Below are positions 47,155 through 49,911 of a stretch of 49,911 bases of DNA, one piece after another. Location: contig JADHLH010000009.1 of assembly GCA_016780765.1 (NCBI GenBank), forward strand, positions 1 to 49,911, in the 5' to 3' direction. A model generated the notes under the pieces. That model did no database searches. It was given only the letters and a program-made list of their open reading frames with translations, and was not told where the DNA came from. This DNA comes from Alphaproteobacteria bacterium (lineage in GTDB: Bacteria > Pseudomonadota > Alphaproteobacteria > Puniceispirillales > Puniceispirillaceae). The translations under genes and the position numbers were made by a program. The first letter of the stretch is position 1, and each line of letters starts with the position of its first letter.

Positions 47155-48186
47155 ATGACCAGTGAACTTGACCGCGACATCCTTGTCACCGCCCCGCCAG
47201 ATGCCGGCGGCGTGCGCATTGACCGATTCCTTGCCACCGCTCTTGAAGACAATGCCGCATTGGACGCACCGCTGTCGCGCACCCGTATCAAAGCTCTGAT
47301 CCAGAGTGGCGGCCTGTTTGAGGCCGGCGCCCCGCAGATCGACCCGTCCGCCACCGTGCGCGCCGATATTGAATACCGGCTGGTCTTGCCACCGGTGCGC
47401 GATGCGACGCCGCAGGGACAGGATATTCCGCTGGATATCCTGTTTGAAGATGCGCATCTGATCGTCATCAACAAACCGGCGGGCCTTGTTGTTCATCCGG
47501 CCCCGGGCCAGCCCGATGGCACGCTGGTCAACGCGCTGATTGCGCATTGCGGCACCAGCCTGACTGGGATCGGCGGGGTGATGCGTCCGGGCATTGTGCA
47601 CCGGCTCGACAAGGATACATCGGGCGTGATGCTGGCCGCCAAGAGTGATCGCGCGCATCAACGCCTGACAGAAATGTTTGCCGCGCATGATCTTGACCGC
47701 CGCTATCACGCGCTTGTCTGGGGCACCATCGCCGAACGCGACGGACGGATTGAGGCACCGCTGGGCCGGTCCAGCCGGGATCGCAAGAAACAGGCTGTTG
47801 TTCCGAATGGCCGCCATGCCGCCACCAACTGGGCCGGACTGCGCCAGCTTCCCCCCTTTGCCAGTCTTGTGGAATGCAAGCTGGAAACCGGTCGCACGCA
47901 CCAGATCAGGGTGCATATGGCGCATATGGGCCACGGTGTGATTGGCGACCCGCTTTACGGACGTGCGCTGCGCAGCGGCCAGATGCCCGATGCCGTGTCG
48001 CGTGACTGTCTTGCCGCCCTGCGCGACTTTGCGCGCCAAGCGCTGCATGCCGCCAGCCTCGGATTTGATCATCCTGTCACGAAAGAAGCGCTGAACTTTG
48101 AAACCCCGATGCCCGATGACATGGCCGGCCTGATCAAGACCATCGAGCAGGCGATTGCCGCCCGCGCCCGCGGTGATGGCAGTTAA
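47155..48186 (+). CDS. rluD: 23S rRNA pseudouridine synthase RluD
   Basis: 343 residues. The N-terminal S4 domain has GVRIDRFLATALEDN and LSRTRIKALIQSGGLFEAG. The catalytic domain has LFEDAHLIVINKPAGLVVHP, the active-site Asp152 in HRLDKDTSGVMLAAKSD, and QLPPFASLVECKLETGRTHQ followed by IRVHMAHMGHGVIGDPLYG. RluD-type enzymes convert three uridines of helix 69 in 23S rRNA. Position beside rpoH is common in Alphaproteobacteria. Confidence 0.92.
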   Translation: MTSELDRDILVTAPPDAGGVRIDRFLATALEDNAALDAPLSRTRIKALIQSGGLFEAGAPQIDPSATVRADIEYRLVLPPVRDATPQGQDIPLDILFEDAHLIVINKPAGLVVHPAPGQPDGTLVNALIAHCGTSLTGIGGVMRPGIVHRLDKDTSGVMLAAKSDRAHQRLTEMFAAHDLDRRYHALVWGTIAERDGRIEAPLGRSSRDRKKQAVVPNGRHAATNWAGLRQLPPFASLVECKLETGRTHQIRVHMAHMGHGVIGDPLYGRALRSGQMPDAVSRDCLAALRDFARQALHAASLGFDHPVTKEALNFETPMPDDMAGLIKTIEQAIAARARGDGS

Positions 48187-48264
48187 AGGGGTAAAATGCT
48201 GCGCAAATTGGCAAAATATTACAAAAAAATGACATAAAAACAGTATTAAGCGCGCAGTAACCCT

Positions 48265-48293
48265 CTTCAAAAGGGGCGTTAACCTCCCATATA
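48265..48293 (+). promoter_or_regulatory. Candidate sigma-32 promoter of rpoH
   Basis: CTTCAA at 48265-48270 and CCCATATA at 48286-48293 are 15 bases apart, close to the heat-shock consensus CTTGAA and CCCATnTA. Transcription would start near 48300, about 150 bases before rpoH, leaving a leader long enough for RNA structure. This suggests that RpoH activates its own gene, as reported for Caulobacter. Confidence 0.5.
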
Positions 48294-48452
48294 GTCACAA
48301 ACAAAAGACTTTTGCTAAATCCCGCCTTAATTCTGCTCGGATGGCGTGTTTTAGTTCTGCTATCGGTAAAAGCCGGTAATGAAGGCCGCTCCGTGCATCA
48401 CGGCCTCCATGGGGGAACAGGACCATGGATGAACATGAATGGAGACAAGACG

Positions 48453-49379
48453 ATGACGGCAAGAAAACAGGCGCTTCCCGCGCTCAGCCCGGATGGAAAT
48501 CTCTCGCGCTATCTTGAGCAGATTCGCGCGTTCCCGATGCTCGAGCCGAAACAGGAATTCATGCTTGCCAAATCATGGAAGGACCGCGGCGATGTGGATG
48601 CCGCGCACCAGCTCGTGACAAGCCATCTGCGCCTCGTTGCGAAAATCGCCATGGGCTATCGGGGGTATGGCCTGCCTGTCGCAGACCTGATTTCCGAGGG
48701 CAATCTCGGCATGATGCATGCGGTCAAGAAATTTGAGCCTGACAAGGGCTTTCGCCTCGCCACCTATGCAATGTGGTGGATCAAGGCGGCCATTCAGGAA
48801 TATATCCTGCGGTCATGGTCACTGGTAAAAATCGGTACGACGGCCGGCCAGAAAAAGCTGTTTTTCAACCTGCGCCGCGTCAAGGGCCAGATTCAGGCGA
48901 TTGATGATGGTGATCTGCGTCCCGAACAGGTGACCGAGATTGCCACGCAGCTGGACGTATCCGAAGCCGAGGTCATCTCGATGAACCAGCGCATGGCCGG
49001 CAATGACCGGTCGCTGAATGTGCCTCTGTCGCGCGATGGCGAGGGCAGCGGTGAATGGCAGGACTGGCTGGAAGATGATGGTGAGGACCAGGAAACCACC
49101 TTTGCCGAGCATGAGGAATTTTCAGCGCGCAAATCGCTTATGATGACGGCGATGAAGGATCTGAATGAGCGTGAACAGCGTATCCTGCAAGCGCGCCGTC
49201 TGGCCGAACCCCCGCTGACGCTGGAAGATCTGGCATCGGAATTCGGGGTCAGCCGTGAACGTATCCGCCAGATCGAGGTGCGTGCGTTTGAAAAATTGCA
49301 AAAGGCCGTCCGCGATCAGGCCACCGCAATGAACCTGCTGCCGCACGGGGATGAAACCGCCGGGTTGCTGCCCGCATAG
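48453..49379 (+). CDS. rpoH: Heat-shock sigma factor RpoH (sigma-32)
   Basis: 308 residues with the start at ATG 48453, chosen for GGAG eight bases upstream; ATGs at 48429 and 48435 would add a few residues. Region 2 has DLISEGNLGMMHAVKKFEPD and FRLATYAMWWIKAAIQEYIL. The RpoH box QKKLFFNLRRVKGQI begins at residue 133, which separates it from the primary sigma factor. Region 3 and region 4 (LTLEDLASEFGVSRERIRQI) follow. It directs RNA polymerase to heat-shock promoters. The leader is about 260 bases and contains a sigma-32-like promoter. Confidence 0.96.
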   Translation: MTARKQALPALSPDGNLSRYLEQIRAFPMLEPKQEFMLAKSWKDRGDVDAAHQLVTSHLRLVAKIAMGYRGYGLPVADLISEGNLGMMHAVKKFEPDKGFRLATYAMWWIKAAIQEYILRSWSLVKIGTTAGQKKLFFNLRRVKGQIQAIDDGDLRPEQVTEIATQLDVSEAEVISMNQRMAGNDRSLNVPLSRDGEGSGEWQDWLEDDGEDQETTFAEHEEFSARKSLMMTAMKDLNEREQRILQARRLAEPPLTLEDLASEFGVSRERIRQIEVRAFEKLQKAVRDQATAMNLLPHGDETAGLLPA

Positions 49380-49599
49380 GCCACCCCTCACAATCACAGA
49401 TGTGATGGGACCAAAAAAATAACCTTGCCGCGGTCGCCGAAGCGAAAGGCCGACATGGAGGTATCCAGGATCTCCAGCCCAACAAGCACTTGCCGTCAAG
49501 GAATGTTCTGCTAACCCACCGTAATTTCAATAAATTTTGGGTCATTCCGAATGCTTTTGGCTGTCTACAGATCGGGTTCACGCGTGTCGGCGTGCTTGA

Positions 49600-49785
49600 T
49601 CAGCGCGTCAAAAAAAACGCGTCGACCCCCTTAAGGTCCATGGCCTGACCGGCTGTACCGGGCAATGGGTTACCGGCCGGATTGCATGCACTGCCTGCAC
49701 TGCATGCCCCCAGCACCGCGCAGAGGGTGATGATCATCAACAGATGGCCTATTGATGTTTTTCGAGACATGATGTTTCGGGACAT
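49600..49785 (-). CDS. Small lipoprotein, 61 aa
   Basis: The ATG at 49785 follows AAGGGGGACGCC, a strong ribosome binding site. The signal peptide (SRKTSIGHLLMIITLCAVLG) ends in a lipobox VLGACSAGS, so the product should be a lipoprotein. The mature part is only about 33 residues (CSAGSACNPAGNPLPGTAGQ, then AMDLKGVDAFFLTR). No family is recognised. No partner gene is visible, as the window ends about 125 bases upstream. Confidence 0.65.
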   Translation of the reverse strand: MSRNIMSRKTSIGHLLMIITLCAVLGACSAGSACNPAGNPLPGTAGQAMDLKGVDAFFLTR

Positions 49786-49911
49786 GGCGTCCCCCTTCAT
49801 AGTGGTCTTTTCCGGGCGCACGTAATCGAACACAGACATCCGGCCCTGGCGTCGGGCCGGCCACTACACACAACGCGAAAGCGAAGTCTCGCCTGTTTCC
49901 CCCAAGGGTAT

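Noticed and set aside
49390-49420. CRP/FNR-like palindrome ATCACA-GA-TGTGAT after rpoH
   Set aside because: The half-sites are in the inverted order and too close for a CRP site, and no promoter follows.

Overview
The window is about 50 kb of chromosome from an alphaproteobacterium with a Gram-negative envelope and moderately high G+C. The class call rests on protein families seen here: DUF3422, DUF2237, a DUF6476-like membrane protein beside rluD, an RpoH with the QKKLFFNLR box, and an FtsZ with a long C-terminal linker ending in IPAFLRRQ. The meso-DAP DNPR motif in MurE, LpxC, BamD and MlaA/MlaC show a diderm envelope. A marine SAR116-like lineage is possible, but I cannot prove it from sequence alone. 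I see no tRNA or 16S/23S/5S gene, IS element, integrase, prophage or CRISPR array, so this is core chromosome.

Layout. Positions 1-8.3 kb hold small housekeeping and unknown genes on both strands: a partial DUF3422 gene, a glutathione peroxidase, a TPR protein, a homocysteine S-methyltransferase, a TfoX N-domain protein, DUF2237, a PlsC acyltransferase, a TusA-like protein and a TerB/DnaJ protein. One 24-codon ORF here has a full-length Shine-Dalgarno match. Positions 8.4-11.3 kb hold an ABC-F ATPase, the RNase P RNA gene rnpB with clear promoter and terminator, and a small membrane protein. About 0.9 kb of non-coding DNA follows (11.3-12.2 kb). It is rich in repeated motifs: a strong hairpin, an array of TTAA half-sites with CtrA-like spacing, and a seven-unit 10-bp array that looks like an extended MraZ operator.

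Positions 12.2-31.4 kb are a complete division and cell wall (dcw) cluster on the + strand: mraZ, rsmH, ftsL, ftsI, murE, murF, mraY, murD, ftsW, murG, murC, murB, ddl, ftsQ, ftsA, a possible 61-codon ORF, and ftsZ. Almost every junction overlaps by 1-14 bases, so translation is probably coupled from mraZ to ftsA. The enzymes run from UDP-MurNAc through lipid II to septal synthesis, and the Fts proteins build the divisome. A strong terminator follows ftsZ.

Positions 31.7-37.4 kb carry lpxC, bamD, recN and ligA. On the - strand follow pepP, prmA and a UvrD/PcrA helicase (37.4-42.5 kb). Then come mlaA-mlaC (+), ettA (-), a small membrane protein (+), a DUF6476-like gene (-) divergent from rluD (+), rpoH (+) with a candidate sigma-32 promoter, and a small lipoprotein gene (-).

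The points most worth a second look are the regulatory DNA upstream of mraZ, three in-phase tandem repeats (21, 18 and 18 bp; one extends the N terminus of MurG), and two small ORFs with strong ribosome binding sites.
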